NCBI GenBank assembly: GCA_028066595.1
Contig: JALCBJ010000012.1
Location: forward strand, 1-64,000
Length of the DNA: 64,000 nt
Direction of reading: 5' to 3'
Origin: Thermoanaerobaculia bacterium
GTDB taxonomy: Bacteria; Acidobacteriota; Thermoanaerobaculia; Multivoradales; J023
Shown: positions 17,763 to 26,980 of the stretch, one piece after another
Numbering within the stretch: the stretch's first letter is position 1
Layout of the letters: each line of letters opens with the position of its first letter
Translations under genes and position numbers: made by a program
Notes under the pieces: model-generated
Seen by the model: only the letters and a program-made list of their open reading frames with translations
Told to the model about the DNA's origin: nothing
Database searches by the model: none

Positions 17763-19139
17763 ATGAAGACCATTCGCATAGGCAACGGCCAGGGCTTCTG
17801 GGGCGACAACGTCGACGCCCCGATCCGCCTTCTGCGTGGCGGAGACATCGACTACATCGGCATGGACTACCTCGCCGAGGTCACACTGTCGATCATGATG
17901 CGCCAGAAGCTCAAGGACCCGGCCAAAGGCTACGCCACCGATTTCGTGGATTTCATCCGTACCGTGCTGCCGGAGCTCCGGGAACGCGGCGTCCGTGTTT
18001 TGTCGAACGCGGGCGGACTCAATCCCCACGCTTGCCGAGAGCAGATCTTCGAAGCGGCACGCGAGCACGGCATCAGCGGACTGCGCGTCGGCGTCGTCGA
18101 GGGCGACGACCTGCTGCATCGACTGCCCGAGCTGATCGACTCCGGGCACGAGCTACGCAACATGGAGACCGATGAGCCGCTGACGCCACGGGTAGACAAG
18201 GTCAGCTCCGCCAACGCCTACCTCGGTGCCTCCCCCGTGGTAGAGGCTCTGGAACAGGGAGCCCACATCGTGCTCTGTGGCCGTGTCACCGACACGGCTC
18301 TGGCCCTGGCTCCCATGATCTACGAGTTCGGCTGGGATCGCGCGCGCTGGGATCTCATGGCAGCCGGTACCATCGCCGGCCATATTCTCGAATGTGGGCC
18401 ACAGTGCACCGGCGGCAACTTCACGCGATTCTGGGAAGTGCCCGATCTGTGGAACGTCGGCTATCCGGTGGTAGAGGCGCGGGAGGACGGTACCTTCACC
18501 GTCACCAAACATGCCGGCACGGGCGGTCTCGTGACGGTCGATACCGTGGCCGAGCAGCTGCTGTACGAGATGGGTAAGCCAGACGAGTACATCACCCCCG
18601 ACGTGGTGGCCGATTTCTCGTCCATCCAGTTGACCGATGCCGGGCAGGACCGGGTCGACGTCGCGGGAATCCGCGGTGGAGAAAACACGCCCTTCCTCAA
18701 AGTGTCGGCCTCATATCTCGCCGGGTTCAAGGCGTCGGGAACGTTGACGATCACCGGCCCGCGTGCGGTCGAGAAGGCCGAGCTGTGCGCTGACATCGTC
18801 TGGAAACGTCTGGAACGTGCCGGGGTGGTCTTCGGTGAGGAACATCGCGAGACCGAGGTGATAGGCACCGGAGCCTGTTTGCCGGGGGTCGAGACCAGCA
18901 GCTGTCCGGTGGATGACCCTGCCGAGGTGGTGTTGCGTCTTTCGGTGCGAGATCCCGAGTACCGAAACGTCGAGCGTTTCGGCAAGGAGCTGGCACCTTT
19001 GGTGACCTCCGGCCCACCCGGCGTCACCGGCTTCGCTGGTGGCCGACCCAAGCCGCAGCGGGTGGTCGCCTACTGGCCAGCGTTGATCGCACGAGAGCAG
19101 GTGGAGGATCACGTCCACGTCACCGTCGAGGAAGTCTGA
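17763..19139 (+). CDS. Acyclic terpene utilization AtuA family protein (DUF1446)
   Basis: A 458-residue cytoplasmic protein of the AtuA/DUF1446 family. It starts with the family segment IRIGNGQGFWGDN and continues with GGDIDYIGMDYLAEVTLSIM, VLSNAGGLNPHACRE and a central AHIVLCGRVTDTALALAPM. GHILECGPQCTGGNF and VEAREDGTFTVTKHAGTGG follow. In Pseudomonas AtuA belongs to the citronellol/geraniol catabolic gene set, but most family members lie in other acyl-CoA pathways and the exact reaction is unknown. Here it starts a three-gene operon with the AtuA-associated small domain and an enoyl-CoA hydratase, suggesting breakdown of a branched acyl-CoA. Confidence 0.85.
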   Translation: MKTIRIGNGQGFWGDNVDAPIRLLRGGDIDYIGMDYLAEVTLSIMMRQKLKDPAKGYATDFVDFIRTVLPELRERGVRVLSNAGGLNPHACREQIFEAAREHGISGLRVGVVEGDDLLHRLPELIDSGHELRNMETDEPLTPRVDKVSSANAYLGASPVVEALEQGAHIVLCGRVTDTALALAPMIYEFGWDRARWDLMAAGTIAGHILECGPQCTGGNFTRFWEVPDLWNVGYPVVEAREDGTFTVTKHAGTGGLVTVDTVAEQLLYEMGKPDEYITPDVVADFSSIQLTDAGQDRVDVAGIRGGENTPFLKVSASYLAGFKASGTLTITGPRAVEKAELCADIVWKRLERAGVVFGEEHRETEVIGTGACLPGVETSSCPVDDPAEVVLRLSVRDPEYRNVERFGKELAPLVTSGPPGVTGFAGGRPKPQRVVAYWPALIAREQVEDHVHVTVEEV

Positions 19140-19140
19140 C

Positions 19141-19497
19141 ATGGCAGCCAAAAAAGTCCGACTTGCCGCGATCGCCCACGCCCGCTCCGGCGACAAGGGC
19201 GATGGTTCGAACGTCGGCCTCATCGCCGACCGTGCGGAGTTCTATCCGATCCTGCTGGAGGAGGTCACGGAAGAGCGGGTCAAAGAGCACTTTCGGGGCT
19301 TCGTCCATGGCAGGGTGGAGCGCTTCGAAGTGGCGAACCTCAAGGCCCTGAACTTTCTGCTTCACGATTCCCTCGGAGGAGGCGGTACCGAGAGCCTCAA
19401 GATCGACGCACAAGGAAAGACCCACGGGCAGGGCCTTCTGCAGATGGAGGTCCAGATACCCGAAGAGCTGCTCGGTCTGGTGCGAGATCGTCGATGA
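19141..19497 (+). CDS. AtuA-associated small domain protein
   Basis: A 118-residue protein matching the domain usually found at the C-terminus of, or just after, AtuA proteins: IAHARSGDKGDGSNVGLIA at the start and LKALNFLLHDSLGGGGTESL in the middle. It starts one base after the AtuA-like gene and overlaps the hydratase gene by four bases, so all three are translationally coupled. In many genomes this domain is fused to AtuA; here it is a separate chain and probably forms a complex with it. Confidence 0.82.
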   Translation: MAAKKVRLAAIAHARSGDKGDGSNVGLIADRAEFYPILLEEVTEERVKEHFRGFVHGRVERFEVANLKALNFLLHDSLGGGGTESLKIDAQGKTHGQGLLQMEVQIPEELLGLVRDRR

Positions 19498-20306
19498 GCG
19501 TCTTCGATCGGGAGTGGCAGTTCCTTCAGGTCGAGCGCAAGGGTGAGAGCCCGGGAGATCTGCTTTGGGTGACCCTCGACAACACGGAGAAGGCGAACGC
19601 ACTGTCGCCGCCCCTGATCCAAGAGATCACCACGCTGTATGAATCGGATCTCCGGGCCGAGGGCATTCGCGCCGTCCTTCTGCGGGGAGCTGGAAAGAAC
19701 TTCTCGGCAGGAGCCGATCTCGAACACCTCGAATCGCTGCGCGATGCCGGCCCTGAAGACAACCAGGAAGACTCAGAGGCCCTGCGTCGCCTGTTCGCGT
19801 CGGTGCTTTGGCAGCCCGCGCTCACCGTGGCGGTGGTCCATGGAGCCTGTGTCGCCGGTGGCTGCGGCCTCGCCACGGCACACGACTACGTCGTAGCGTC
19901 TGCCGGTGCTCGCTTCCTCTACAGCGAGGTGAGAATCGGTTTCGTCGCGGGTCTGGTCGCTACCTATCTGCCTCTACGCGTCAAGGGTCGGGACCTGCGG
20001 GAGATGCTCCTGGACCCGCAGTTCCTCGATGCCGACCGCGCACTCGAAGTCGGTCTCGTCAATCGCGTCGCACCGCCAGATCAGCTGGATGAGACGGCCC
20101 ATACGTTGGCCGGGAACATCCTGCAGAACGCCAGCTCCGAGTCCATCGCCCGCACCAAGCTTCTGCTCCTCGATGCTGTCGGGCGTCCGCTCGAGGAGGC
20201 CCTGCATCGAGCCGCGCGGGTCAATGCCGAGTCGCGAGCGACCGACGACTGCCGACATGGGATCGCCACGTTCCTGAGGACGAAAAGGCCCCCGGTCTGG
20301 CGGTAG
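19494..20306 (+). CDS. Enoyl-CoA hydratase/isomerase family protein
   Basis: A 270-residue crotonase-fold protein, likely acting on an acyl-CoA made by the AtuA-type pathway. CoA-binding and oxyanion segments are present (NFSAGADLEHLE; VHGACVAGGCGLATAHD). Of the two glutamates used by classical enoyl-CoA hydratases, the second is kept in YSEVRIGFVAG. The first (normally in GGGCELA) is replaced by Leu, and this pattern points to another crotonase chemistry (isomerase, hydrolase or lyase, such as a methylglutaconyl-CoA hydratase relative) or altered substrate. GTG/ATG ambiguity is absent: ATGA overlap fixes the start. Confidence 0.85.
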   Translation: MSVFDREWQFLQVERKGESPGDLLWVTLDNTEKANALSPPLIQEITTLYESDLRAEGIRAVLLRGAGKNFSAGADLEHLESLRDAGPEDNQEDSEALRRLFASVLWQPALTVAVVHGACVAGGCGLATAHDYVVASAGARFLYSEVRIGFVAGLVATYLPLRVKGRDLREMLLDPQFLDADRALEVGLVNRVAPPDQLDETAHTLAGNILQNASSESIARTKLLLLDAVGRPLEEALHRAARVNAESRATDDCRHGIATFLRTKRPPVWR

Positions 20307-20338
20307 CGGCTCGCTCGAGCCGTCAATATGACGACGGT

Positions 20339-20580
20339 AAGCCCGCCAGCCCATAGAGTTGACGGCACCGCTGGAACCGCAGGCGTCTCGCCTGCAGCCT
20401 TTGCGTCCTACGCCAAGTCGCCAGCCCGATGATTGACGGGATCGCAGCGACCGCAGGCGTCTCGCCCGCCTTTGCGTCCTACGACAAGCCCGCCAGCCCA
20501 TTGAGTTGACGGCACCCGCTGGGACCGCAGGCGTCTCGCCTGCTGCCTTGGCGCTTCAAGACAAACCTGCCAGAGCCCGA
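20339..20580. repeat. Three full and one partial copy of a degenerate ~71-77 bp tandem repeat with an inner palindrome
   Basis: Copies run 20339-20414, 20415-20485 and 20486-20562, with a partial fourth to about 20580. The consensus begins AAGCCCGCCAGCCCATTGAG. It contains the hairpin core GCAGGCG-TCT-CGCCTGC (first copy 20379-20395) and ends near TTTGCGTCCTACGAC. The second copy is diverged and shorter and its hairpin arm is changed (CGCCCGC). The array fills the space between the hydratase and the GH20 gene, and the GH20 stop codon falls in the partial copy. It resembles REP-type intergenic repeats; none of the copies is found elsewhere in this window. Confidence 0.85.
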
Positions 20581-22415
20581 CGCCACCGTTCGCGCGACAT
20601 CTCCAGTCCACCCAGGCGGCTCCGAGCGGTCCACAACGGGCCGAGCTTCTCCAGCAGCTCCTCCAGCCGTGCCGAAATGCGCCGGCGCTCGCCACTGGGA
20701 AGCTGCCGGAGCGGTACGTCGACGCCTACTTGTAGGCGGACCTCGGCGAGGTCGGCGCCGAGGTCCAGCATGTCTGCCGCCCAGGCCAGCTCGCGGGCGA
20801 TTGTGCCGGTACCCGGAGGCCGTAGAGCGGCTAGCCGCTCGCGGGTCGTCGTGAGCCCGCGGGCCGTCATACCGCCAGAACGCCGCTCGGCGAACGATCG
20901 GTCGGCGAAAAGGAGCTGAAAGAAGAGGGGTGAGCCATTCAATGATTCGGCCCCTGTCAGACGGTGGACGTCGCCCAGCTCGACGACCGTACCGCCGAGT
21001 GGTTCATCGAGAACGTGTAGATCGAGGAATGTCGCCAGGTCGCCGGGCGTGAGTCGATGCTCGACCATGCCGTCGCGCGTCGGTAGGTCCGTGTTCCATG
21101 CGGTGTCGGCACCGGCTACGAGACCGGGTAGACAGACGGGCGGTGGTTGGAGGTGCCCGTGGTCGCCCCAATCGCACAGCAGGTAGCCGTCCGCGCCATG
21201 CGACCGGGCCGAAGCTGCTGCGCGGGCAGTATTGCTCAGCGTGTTGTGGGTACGGCCCGTGAAGCTGTTCCACGACGAAGTACCGGGACATACCCAGAAG
21301 TCCAGGCCTGTGCGCGCTTTCGCAGCAGCCAACTTGCCACAGACGGCATCCCAGTCGTGGTCCGCTTCGTAGCCCCAGGCCAGCGCGACGGCATCGGCCG
21401 GAATGTCGGGCAGACACTCCGGTTGCTCCATCACGACATCGCCCCAGAAAAGAAGGCGCCGCCCGTGCTCGGCGGCCAATCCGTGGACCTGGTTGAGAAA
21501 GTCGAGGTAGATGCGTTCCTTGCCGAGCCGCTCGCACGCTTCCCTCGAGCGCCCGAGGCCGAGATCGAGGGTTTCGTCGAAGCCAACGTTGAAGAATGGG
21601 CCTTTGGGAAAGCTCGGCAGCAGCTGGCCATAGAGATCCCGTAGCAAGTCGAGACTGCCGGGGTCGAGCGGGCACAAGCTGAAGGGCTCGGGGTCGGGTG
21701 AAAAGGGATGCACGATGCCGTCGGGACACTCCGCTAGGCGACGATAGGGCTCGTGAATCAGCCAGCGGTGCAGGTGTCCGAAGCTGTTCTGGTTGGGTAC
21801 CAGCTCGATGTGGCGCTCCGTGCACCACGACGCCAGGACGCAGATTTCTTCTGGCGTCAACGGATCGAAGCCCTGCCACACCGCCTCGTGGCTTCGGTAG
21901 GCGAAGGCGTGTTCCAGGTAGAGCTGGAGTTGGTTGAATTTGAGCGAGGCCAGCCGTTCTATCAGCTGTTCTAGCTCCTCCATAGAGGGAACGCGGTTGC
22001 GACTCACGTCGAGCTGGAAGCCTCGTACAACGAAGTCGGGACGGTCGTCCACTTCGATACCCGGGACATCTCGTCGTGAGTCGTGGGCGTGGAGCCACTG
22101 CGCCAGCGTCGACGCGCCGTGCGCCAGGCCCGCAGCGGACCGAGCCGCGATGCGGACGCCGCCTTCATCGAGGCGCAAGTGGTAGCTCTCGCTGCAGGTG
22201 TCCGCGTTCTCCGTCCGCTCGAAGACGATATCGGCGTCGGACGCCGATTCCACCTGCTCGATCACACCGAGGGCCCCCGACAGACGCCGCCACGCTGGCT
22301 CGCCGGCCTCAGAGCCGCCAGCGATCCTGGCCTCGTGCTCCAGCCGCCAGGAGACATCGAGCCGCCGAACTGACTTGGGTCTGGGTACGAGAAGTAGGGA
22401 CGGATCGAAGCACAT
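20556..22415 (-). CDS. Family 20 glycoside hydrolase (beta-N-acetylhexosaminidase-like)
   Basis: A 619-residue enzyme expected to release terminal N-acetylhexosamine from glycans. The N-terminal GH20b domain (LLLVPRPKSV, LDEGGVRIAARSAAGLAHG) is followed by a TIM barrel: FVVRGFQLDVSRNRVPSM, LKFNQLQLYLEHAFAY, IELVPNQNSFGHL. The conserved catalytic pair sits in VGFDETLDLG (Asp-Glu). No signal peptide is seen, so it may be cytoplasmic and act on imported or recycled sugars. The track start at 22463 has no ribosome site; I prefer the ATG at 22413-22415, which has AGGAAAG upstream and leaves room for a divergent promoter. Confidence 0.82.
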   Translation of the reverse strand: MCFDPSLLLVPRPKSVRRLDVSWRLEHEARIAGGSEAGEPAWRRLSGALGVIEQVESASDADIVFERTENADTCSESYHLRLDEGGVRIAARSAAGLAHGASTLAQWLHAHDSRRDVPGIEVDDRPDFVVRGFQLDVSRNRVPSMEELEQLIERLASLKFNQLQLYLEHAFAYRSHEAVWQGFDPLTPEEICVLASWCTERHIELVPNQNSFGHLHRWLIHEPYRRLAECPDGIVHPFSPDPEPFSLCPLDPGSLDLLRDLYGQLLPSFPKGPFFNVGFDETLDLGLGRSREACERLGKERIYLDFLNQVHGLAAEHGRRLLFWGDVVMEQPECLPDIPADAVALAWGYEADHDWDAVCGKLAAAKARTGLDFWVCPGTSSWNSFTGRTHNTLSNTARAAASARSHGADGYLLCDWGDHGHLQPPPVCLPGLVAGADTAWNTDLPTRDGMVEHRLTPGDLATFLDLHVLDEPLGGTVVELGDVHRLTGAESLNGSPLFFQLLFADRSFAERRSGGMTARGLTTTRERLAALRPPGTGTIARELAWAADMLDLGADLAEVRLQVGVDVPLRQLPSGERRRISARLEELLEKLGPLWTARSRLGGLEMSRERWRRALAGLS

Positions 22416-22501
22416 GTCTTGTCGGAGTCTTTCCTTGACAGGGCCCGTCGGGCCGCGGATCATGAGAGGCCGAGCATATGACGCACCCGAGGAGAGCCGT
22501 C

Positions 22502-25039
22502 TTGACCGATCCTGAAGAGATCCATATCGAACTCGAAGACGATGTCTTTGCGTTGCGCTTCAAGACGATTCGTCAGCGCTTCGCGACCTACGTTCTCGAG
22601 AGTCATCCGTTCGCGCTGGAGCCTGCGGTCGAGGCGATCGACGTGGCACAGGAGAAAGCGACGGATCAGCTCCTGATGGAGGGTCTGGTCGACCGGGTGT
22701 CCATGATCGAGGCCTTGCGCCTACCGTTTCGCCAGGCGTTGACCTCGCGGATCGAGCCCGATCAGGTCAAGTATCTCGACGAGACCACGCCAGGTGTAGG
22801 ACCCGGAACGCGCCTCGGCCAGGAGATATCTCGCTTGATCGACGACTGTGATGGCTTCTTGCGTCGCGAGTCGTTGACTGCATCACTGAGTCCCGACGAA
22901 CGACGCGAGCTGTTGGCGGGTATGGTGCTGACCCGCGCCGTCGACAACCGACTCAAGCAGCTGTTTCTCGGCGGCGAGGTGCGTTGGGGCAACAAGAGCT
23001 TTCAAGGCAAAGGATTCCGGTCACTCGGCCAGGAGGCGATCTACGGAGCGTGCTTGCGCCTGCGCCGAGGAGACGACTATCGTCTCGACGGTGTTTGGAG
23101 CGGGGACATCATTGCGCCGCTGATACGGGACGTAGGCGCTGCTCTGGCCATGCATCCCGCGCCCGAGATGGTGCGCAACATCCTGTCGGCACAGATGGCC
23201 AAGGCCGGCCCGCCGATGGACGGACGGGACTTCCACATCGGTGACTTGTCCCGAGGTGTCCTGCCTCCGGCTTCGCCGTTGTCGATCTCTTCGCTCAATG
23301 TCGCCGGTATCGCGCTCGCGCTGTCGCGAGAGCCGGCGGCGTCGGACGGAGACGGCCGCGTCGCCGTGGCGTTCATCGGCGAGGGTGGTTCCTCGCTCGG
23401 CGAATGGCACGAGGCGATCAATGCCTGTGCAGCCCGTGCGCTGCCGGCCGTCTTCTGCGTCCAGAACAATCAGACCGCGTTGTCGACGCCGCTGCGCGAT
23501 CAGACCGCGACTCGTGTCTTTGCTGACAAGGCATTGGGTTACGGCATTCCCGGTGTGACCATCGATGGTACCGATCCCGAAGCCGTCACCTCTGCCTTTG
23601 CGTGGGCTGCCGAAAGAGCTCGGCGCGGGCTCGGGCCGGTGCTCATCGAGCTGGTGTGCATGCGTATGTGCGGTCATGCCCACCATGACGACATGCTTTA
23701 CGTGGGTAAGGAGCCTCCTGCGGGCTGGGACTACCCCGAGCTTCAGGAGGGCGGCTATGCCGACGCCGTCGCCTGGGAGTATTGGTCGGATCGCGATCCT
23801 CTGAAGCTCTATGCCGACCGGCTGAAGAACGAGGGCGTCATCTCTTCTACCGACTTCGATGATTGGAAACAGGAGTCGGAACAGTTGGTGGAGCAGGAAG
23901 CCAAGAGTGTGATCGGGGCCGACTGGCCCGACACTGCGACTGTAGGCCGACGCGTCTATGTCCATGGGCCGGAGGAGAGTCGCCGTGAGCCCCTCGACCC
24001 CCGGCATCTGCTCGAGCCAGGCTTGCCAGAGATCGAGGAGTCGCTGCCTTTCGACGCCAACGGCACGACCTTTCTCGAAGCGGTCATGCTGGGTGTGGGA
24101 GACGCATTGGAATCCGACGCACGGGTGTTCCTCTACGGAGAAGACGTAGGCGGCGACTACGGCAATGCGTTTCTCCTCCTGCGTCCGCTGCTGGAGAAGT
24201 ATCGCGATCGCATTCTCAACTCCACGCTCTCCGAGGGAGCCACCTTGGGCGTCGCCACAGGAGCGGCTCTGGCCGGCCTACGACCGATCGCCGAGATCCA
24301 GTTCAACGACTTCGTGGCCAGTGGTTTCAACCAGCTGGTCAACAACGCCGCCAAGATCCACTATCGCTGGGGCGGCGAAGTGCCGATCGTGGTGAGGATG
24401 CCGTGGGGAGGCTTGCGCTCCGCAGGGCCCTATCATTCGCAGAACACAGAGGCGTGGTTCTATCGCACACCCGGATTGAAGATCGTTGCGCCGTCGACGC
24501 CTCAGGATGCGCGTGCCTTGCTCGCCACAGGCATCGCCGATCCCGACCCGGTTCTCTACTACGAGCACATCGCCCTCTATCGCGAACCGAAGATCAAGCA
24601 GCGGTTGCCCGAAGATCCGCCAGGGCCGCTGCCTCTGGGGCGCGCCGCTTTGCGCCGGGCTGGCGAAGATCTAGCCATCATTTCCTATGGCGCGTACGTC
24701 CACCGGGCTCTCGAAGTGGCCGGCAGGCTCGCGCAGGACGGGATCGAGGCTGCGGTGTTGGATCTTCGTTCCCTCATGCCGCTCGACAAAGAGGCCGTTT
24801 TGCGGGTCGCAGCGACCTGCGCTCGCGTCCTCATCGTGCACGAAGACACCCGGCGAGGCTCCATCGGCGAGAGCCTGGCGGCGATGATTCAGGAAGAAGC
24901 CTTCGAATACCTCGACGCACCTATCCGTGTCGTCGCCGCCCTCGACACGCCGGTGCCCTACTCCCCTCCACTAGAAGCTGCATTCCTGCCGAGTCTCGAG
25001 GACATAGAACGAGCAGCTCGGGCGCTGTTGGACTACTGA
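22502..25039 (+). CDS. Fused alpha-beta E1 component of a 2-oxoacid (branched-chain type) dehydrogenase
   Basis: Thiamine-diphosphate enzyme that decarboxylates a 2-oxoacid and passes the acyl group to a lipoyl domain. About 845 residues: an N-terminal ~90-residue unassigned part, the alpha half with the ThDP motif (GEGGSSLGEW...VFCVQNNQ) and CGHAHHDD, and from about residue 500 the beta half (FLEAVMLGVGDALESDARVF; FNDFVASGFNQLVNNAAKI). It ends in the transketolase C-terminal domain (AILDLRSLMPLDKEAVLRVA-like). Two genes are usual; fusions occur in Acidobacteriota, Bacteroidota and some others. No E2 or E3 gene is nearby. The TTG at 22502 has GAGGAGA seven bases upstream and is preferred to the ATG at 22478. 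Confidence 0.85.
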   Translation: MTDPEEIHIELEDDVFALRFKTIRQRFATYVLESHPFALEPAVEAIDVAQEKATDQLLMEGLVDRVSMIEALRLPFRQALTSRIEPDQVKYLDETTPGVGPGTRLGQEISRLIDDCDGFLRRESLTASLSPDERRELLAGMVLTRAVDNRLKQLFLGGEVRWGNKSFQGKGFRSLGQEAIYGACLRLRRGDDYRLDGVWSGDIIAPLIRDVGAALAMHPAPEMVRNILSAQMAKAGPPMDGRDFHIGDLSRGVLPPASPLSISSLNVAGIALALSREPAASDGDGRVAVAFIGEGGSSLGEWHEAINACAARALPAVFCVQNNQTALSTPLRDQTATRVFADKALGYGIPGVTIDGTDPEAVTSAFAWAAERARRGLGPVLIELVCMRMCGHAHHDDMLYVGKEPPAGWDYPELQEGGYADAVAWEYWSDRDPLKLYADRLKNEGVISSTDFDDWKQESEQLVEQEAKSVIGADWPDTATVGRRVYVHGPEESRREPLDPRHLLEPGLPEIEESLPFDANGTTFLEAVMLGVGDALESDARVFLYGEDVGGDYGNAFLLLRPLLEKYRDRILNSTLSEGATLGVATGAALAGLRPIAEIQFNDFVASGFNQLVNNAAKIHYRWGGEVPIVVRMPWGGLRSAGPYHSQNTEAWFYRTPGLKIVAPSTPQDARALLATGIADPDPVLYYEHIALYREPKIKQRLPEDPPGPLPLGRAALRRAGEDLAIISYGAYVHRALEVAGRLAQDGIEAAVLDLRSLMPLDKEAVLRVAATCARVLIVHEDTRRGSIGESLAAMIQEEAFEYLDAPIRVVAALDTPVPYSPPLEAAFLPSLEDIERAARALLDY

Positions 25040-25084
25040 GCTCATAACGCGCAGCGAACCACGCGCGATCACGTCGTTCTGTGG

Positions 25085-26898
25085 CTACAGCGTCTTCAAG
25101 TACTCGACGAGTGCCCACCGTTCCTCGTCCGACAGGTCGGTTCCGTATTCGTGCCCGGCGTTCGACCCACCCGTCGACGAAGCATCGTAGGTGAAGACAG
25201 GATCGGAAGTGGTGGTGACGTAGCCGACCCGTTTCGGATCGTAGGCACGATCTCCGAGCTGGAAGCCGTCGGTTCTTTCGGCCGAAGGCAGCAGCAGGTC
25301 GTAGAGGGTGGGACGGAGCCGTTGTGTAGATAGGGAGCTGTGGACCAGATGCCGTCGAGCTGGCGGGCTTGGTACTCGCCTGTGCCTCTCCAGACCGGAT
25401 GCGGTACCTCATAGCTATCTCGCTCCTCCTGCGTCACACCGGCGGCATCGAAGGCGAAGTCCATTAGAGGTACGACCTTTTCGGGGAGGGCGACCCAGAA
25501 ATCCTGGCCGTCCTGTGGTCGCAGGAAGTTCTCGGCTCTCGTCGGGTCGGTGGCCACTTCGTCCGTCGGAAAGAGCGTTCCCTCGCGGGCGTGGTGGCAG
25601 TGCAGACATTGGGCCTGAAAGAGTGCTTTGCCTCGCTCGGCTTTCGCGGAGTCGATTTCTCCTAGCTGGTCTTCCGGCCACGGCGGCGCCACGATCTTGT
25701 CGAGCAGATCCTCCAGCGCGAAGATGGCACGTGGATGCAACGACGACACGTTCGTGTCCGGATCGATGTAGGCGCCCAGTGCGAGCGCCTGGGCCACGTT
25801 GCGCTGCAGCACAGAGTTCGTATTGCCATCGGCGTGGTACCACACGAACTCGTCGGCCCAGTAGAGATGCGGAATGCTCGTGGGAGCCGTGAGTGGGGTC
25901 GCGGAGAAGAAGACGGTGTTGCGGATGATGCCCCACGGATCATCGCGCCCTGGACCGGGAGTCGGCGTCTCGGGATTCTCGATCGCGGTGATGGCGAAGA
26001 GCGCGAGCTGGATCCGGTTCTCGAGCAACGCGCGGTAGCGGGCCAGGAACTCGAGGATGCCTTGGATATCGCTCCGTACGGTTTCGGTGGCTTGTAGAGT
26101 GCTGGCGACGTCATCGGCGAGATGTTCCACAGGAGCTCTCTCGCCTTGCCGCAGGATCGGAGCAAACTGGCGGCCCAGGGCGCGGGCCGCTTCATCTCTG
26201 GGTTCCTCGACGTCGTTCTTCACGGCATCGGCGTAGGGACGTAAAAAGTCGCGCATCGATTCGGTGGACATGGTTTCGTCGTCCGTGGACAATGCGGCCA
26301 TCAGAGAATTGCCCGTAGCTCCGGATGGCTGTTCGAGACTGAGCAGGCGCCAGACGAACAACAGCGTTTCCACGGGATCTCCGAGCATCGCGATCACCGA
26401 GTCCTTCGCGGCTACGGCGAACGCCTCGATGTCGGCCAGATTGGGCGCGCCGTCGATGCGCAGTGCCACGCGGCTGCCGTCCTCTTGCTCCACCTCGATC
26501 TGGCCGGTGTGACACGCTGCGCAGTTGACGCCTGCGAACTCCGTTTTGAGCAAGGAGAACTGGGGCACTCCCGTTGTCCACCCGACGGGCAGGCCGTATG
26601 GATTGTCCGGGCCCGCAGGGCTCGGCAGAAATCCATAGGCAGGTAGCGACTTGTCGAAGGTCTCCCCGGTGTTGACGTCCTTGAGCGCTCGTAGGATGGA
26701 AACCGGTACGAGGTCGCTGCCCTCCGAGGTGCGGCGCCAGAGCTTGCGCTCGTCCGGCGTCAGGCCCGTCGCCAGGTCGACGAGCACCATTGGCTGGGCC
26801 GGTACCGGACGCGGCGGCAGGTCATCTTCGCGGCATCCACTGCATGAGGACAGCAAGAAGCCGACTCCGAGGGCAACGAGAAAACACAGAGTACGCAT
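25085..26898 (-). CDS. Exported di-heme cytochrome (RoxA/CcP-like), apparent frameshift near the 3' end
   Basis: Lipoprotein-like signal peptide (LGVGFLLSSCSGC) followed by a di-heme c-type cytochrome of the RoxA/cytochrome-c-peroxidase superfamily, expected in the periplasm. Heme motifs are CAACH (in AGVNCAACHTGQIEV) and CLHCH (in QAQCLHCHHAREG), about 300 residues apart; PYLHNGSVP is the conserved C-terminal segment. The uninterrupted ORF (to 25096) turns into an Arg/Pro/Ser-rich tail after that segment. Shifting one base at the GGGTGGGA run (25305-25312) restores a family-like ending (TLYDLLLPSAERTDGFQLGD ... ERWALVEYLKTL) and a stop at 25085-25087. The ATG at 26896-26898 has AGGAG six bases upstream. 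The gene may be intact but misread in assembly. Confidence 0.78.
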
Positions 26899-26980
26899 GG
26901 CGACTCCTGACACGTGGGTACAGGCGAGTTGCAGGCTCTTCGCGGACCTGCGCAGACGAGTTGTGGAAGCTGAGGAGAGT

